A DNA stretch of 64,000 nucleotides from Onthophagus taurus (lineage: Eukaryota > Arthropoda > Insecta > Coleoptera > Scarabaeidae): positions 20,646,001-20,710,000 of the forward strand of contig NC_091976.1 of the NCBI RefSeq assembly GCF_036711975.1, read 5' to 3'. Position 1 is the first letter of the stretch. Every line of letters starts with the position of its first letter. A program made the position numbers and the translations under genes. The notes under the pieces were generated by a model. The model made no database searches. It worked only from the letters and a program-made list of their open reading frames with translations, and was not told the origin of the DNA. Shown in pieces: positions 61,280 through 64,000 of the stretch.

Positions 61280-64000
61280 TTGCTTTACAGTTTGAGTTGA
61301 AGACTCATCACTTTCACAGTAAGTTTATTTATAAACAAGGGTATAAACTCCCTTGAGCTGATGATCAAGGATGTTTAAGATATTAGATTAATTTAATAGT
61401 GTAATAAACCCACACAGTCAAATATATCCAACTTCTTCACTTACAAATATCCATATCTAAATATCTAAATCGAAGTTTATCGTACATCATGATACTAAAT
61501 ATACTATAGTTTCATAGCTATGACTTTCCCCATTAATTACAAAATTAACATTTCTTAATATTCCTATAACTCTCTCTGCGGTTAAGATTCACAATAAAAT
61601 ATATAGGCAATTTCAGAAAAAGGAAGAACATAATCATGCTTATTATTTAAAAACTTCCTTTTGCAATGTTAAGATTTTTATGATAATTAATATAGTATCA
61701 CACGTTTAAACGATTTTCATAACACATATAATCTTTTAATTACATGTTTTGCGGTTTTAAAAAGTTTTAGCGGTCTTTTATATTAATATAAATTGTTATT
61801 TAATCGACATAAATAACGCCTATAAAATTGCTTTTTTTAATTCAATAATTTCTTTCTAAACAGTTTCGTTAAAAAAGTTAATTGATTACTTAAGTATAAG
61901 CTATAGATGATTGGCATTTTTAAAGCACCATTTAATAGTAATTTCATTTCATAATTTTTAATTAAATACCTATATAGAAATCAACAGACCTCCATCGTTA
62001 AAAATCATGACTTAAATACACACGGAAACTGTCGAGTTTTGCAACTTCCTTTTCTAGAAGCGAGAAGCTCAATTAGGAAGGTTGGTAACGCCAACGGGCC
62101 GTTTATGTAACCCATTAATAATTAAGCACATGGATGTATGTTACCGTAGTAATATACTACATCCAGCCTCTCGAAACGGGCGGCCACTGTCTTTCCAATT
62201 CCTATTCATTTGTTACGCTTTAATTTTTTTCTTCGTCGTCTTTAACACCATATACATTCGTAGAAATACGAACACTTTCGTTAATAGGACCAAACTAGTT
62301 TGAGTTTAATCATCCAAATCCGCTCCCGATTTTTTTAATTTTTGCAATAATAAATCTTGTGACACAAATTTAAATTGTAACGCTTAATTTGCACATAGAT
62401 CTTGATAGTTTTATTAAAATATCCGATAATTGAAAGGATTTTGAATAAACGAAATCGTTAAAGTCTTTTCTATTAACTCCAGGAAGCAGTAAAACCGTAA
62501 CACGGTCGTGTTACGTATTCGACAGGCAAAATATCTAAGGTCTAAGCCATTTCTTAGGCGAAACATGTTACATAATATGGGCGTGCAGATGGTCAGTCGA
62601 ACTCTATGTGGATAAAAGAAGCGCCATCCGTGAAAGTATTTTAAGGTGTGGTGGATTTTCTGGTTCATTATAAACATTCTCTTTGGATGAACTACTCTAC
62701 CGAAAAGTCATTAGGAAGTTCAGTTTAGAGATTCTTCCGGGTTAACAGAAAAAAGGCATCATTTACCAGAAGGATCTTGATAAAATAAACCAAAACGATT
62801 GAGTCCATAAAGAAAACCTCAATACATTTGCCAATCAGCATGTGAAACCAGATACGACCCAGTCTCCGCACGCTATTTCCTTGTATACCACCACAAAAGC
62901 ACGATCATGAACAATTTTATCTCGATATTCATCGAGCCATACAACGAGACACGATGTTTAAACAATAAAGGTATTAAATACGAGCTTGAAACCGTATATT
63001 ATGTAATTTACAAAAACAAAAATATTTAAAATTAATGGTCTCAGCTGGATATACATCGAAATGATCATTTTTTAAAACAAAACGTTGATATGTGTGGGCT
63101 AAAACGTTTTAGAGGAAATTATAATTGCGTTATGTTATAATTTCACGGATCGGTGATCGAAATTTCGCACGTAATCGAATGACCTAATTTATTGAGATTG
63201 AAAATTTTATGTTTTACGTTAAGAATTGGTAACAAAACAAGAAAACCGCGATCCTTCGTGGTGTTCCTTTTGATATTATCGGTGCGAATGCAGGCACTTA
63301 AACTCCACGAATACGATTTCGAAAGATGAAACGGTTTCACGGTTCGACGATTTTCGCTGGAGTTATAAAATTTAATCGTCAGATTTATCACTTATGGTGT
63401 ATGTACTTGCCTATGAGTCATTTTGTTTCAATACGGGTTTTCGTTCAATTTCTCAATAGTGTTTATTTCTTATGAGAAAAAGATTTTTTTTTCCATAAAA
63501 GAAGAAAAACAGAATTGTTTGCAAAGTTATTGTATAACATTCCAAATGATTTCAAGTAATTTCTTTAGAAAAGAATAAAAAAACGAGAATAGTTGAAATG
63601 GTTGAGAAATTCGCAGATGAAACTCTTGACGCTCTAATTTTCTGGAACAACTCATTCTTTTCTTTGTTAACGATGATAAATTACTCAGTGTATTTCAAAA
63701 TTTTAAACGCTTCAGTTCTTAATAAAATCATCGAAGGTTACTATTATAAACAAAATGAAAAGATCTAAATGGAGATGTAGTAATTTATTGCCAAAATTAG
63801 AAATCACCTTCACCAAAAATATAAATTGGACCAACAACTTTTACCTTAAAAGCTTTTTTATAACCGATTTATAAGATAATTGAGGTTTCATATTTTTCAA
63901 AGCCTTTCTTTTCACACAAAAAATAGAAATCAATGATTCCTTTGAAATTAATAATAATTTAAATAATAAGTACTAATTTATTTTATTAATAATAATTTTG
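61280..64000. other. Intergenic, no gene recognised
   Basis: AT-rich to the end of the window. The small frames 62082-62303, 62414-62677 and 63143-63391 have no recognisable features. Upstream sequence of a gene outside the window is possible. Confidence 0.35.

Overview
The window is AT-rich insect nuclear DNA, most likely from a beetle. The signs are short spliced genes for glycine-rich and proline/valine-rich cuticle proteins, M13 (neprilysin-type) peptidase genes, and insect-style hAT, Tc1/mariner, pogo and non-LTR (LINE) elements. No virus-derived element, rRNA, tRNA or CRISPR array was recognised.

Layout. 1-6.7 kb is transposon ground: a nearly whole hAT transposase, a 1-kb inverted-repeat element, and a decayed pogo transposase. 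At 7.7-8.2 kb is a small retinin-type cuticle gene. At 9.7-12.7 kb is a LINE fossil split by a young Tc1/mariner element. At 13.4-16.7 kb is a ten-exon M13 gene whose zinc motif is lost although its splice phases all fit. At 17.6-19 kb is another LINE. At 20.9-30.8 kb is an eleven-exon M13 gene with all catalytic motifs. Its second intron holds an inverted-repeat element carrying a 362-bp dimeric satellite with a LINE inside; its sixth intron holds further LINE pieces.

From 31 to 56 kb lies a cluster of secreted structural-protein genes. Seven encode one unusual plan: signal peptide, basic KR or PR site, Gly-rich block, central VPVPQP block, and usually a second Gly-rich block (31.0, 33.1, 35.5, 38.2, 40.4, 49.5 and 54.6 kb). 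Between them are two Gln/Pro-rich paralogues (45.4 and 47.3 kb) and one orphan secreted protein (48.3 kb). From 56 kb to the end I see only a mariner fossil, a short tandem duplication and no convincing gene.

Shared design. All eleven secreted-protein genes start with a 4-8-codon exon that ends in phase 0 inside the signal peptide, and most have a clear TATA box. Seven 3' flanks carry the 8-mer CTGTGATA, the canonical K-box / miR-2-miR-13 seed target, within about 20-60 bases of the stop; the gene at 54.6 kb and the active M13 gene carry the 7-mer TGTGATA (three times in the M13 gene). Four near-identical cuticle genes also share promoter and 5'UTR blocks. My inference is that this is a co-regulated cuticle locus built by tandem duplication. 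All exon joins were made by eye from splice consensus, reading frame and paralogue comparison, without transcript data.
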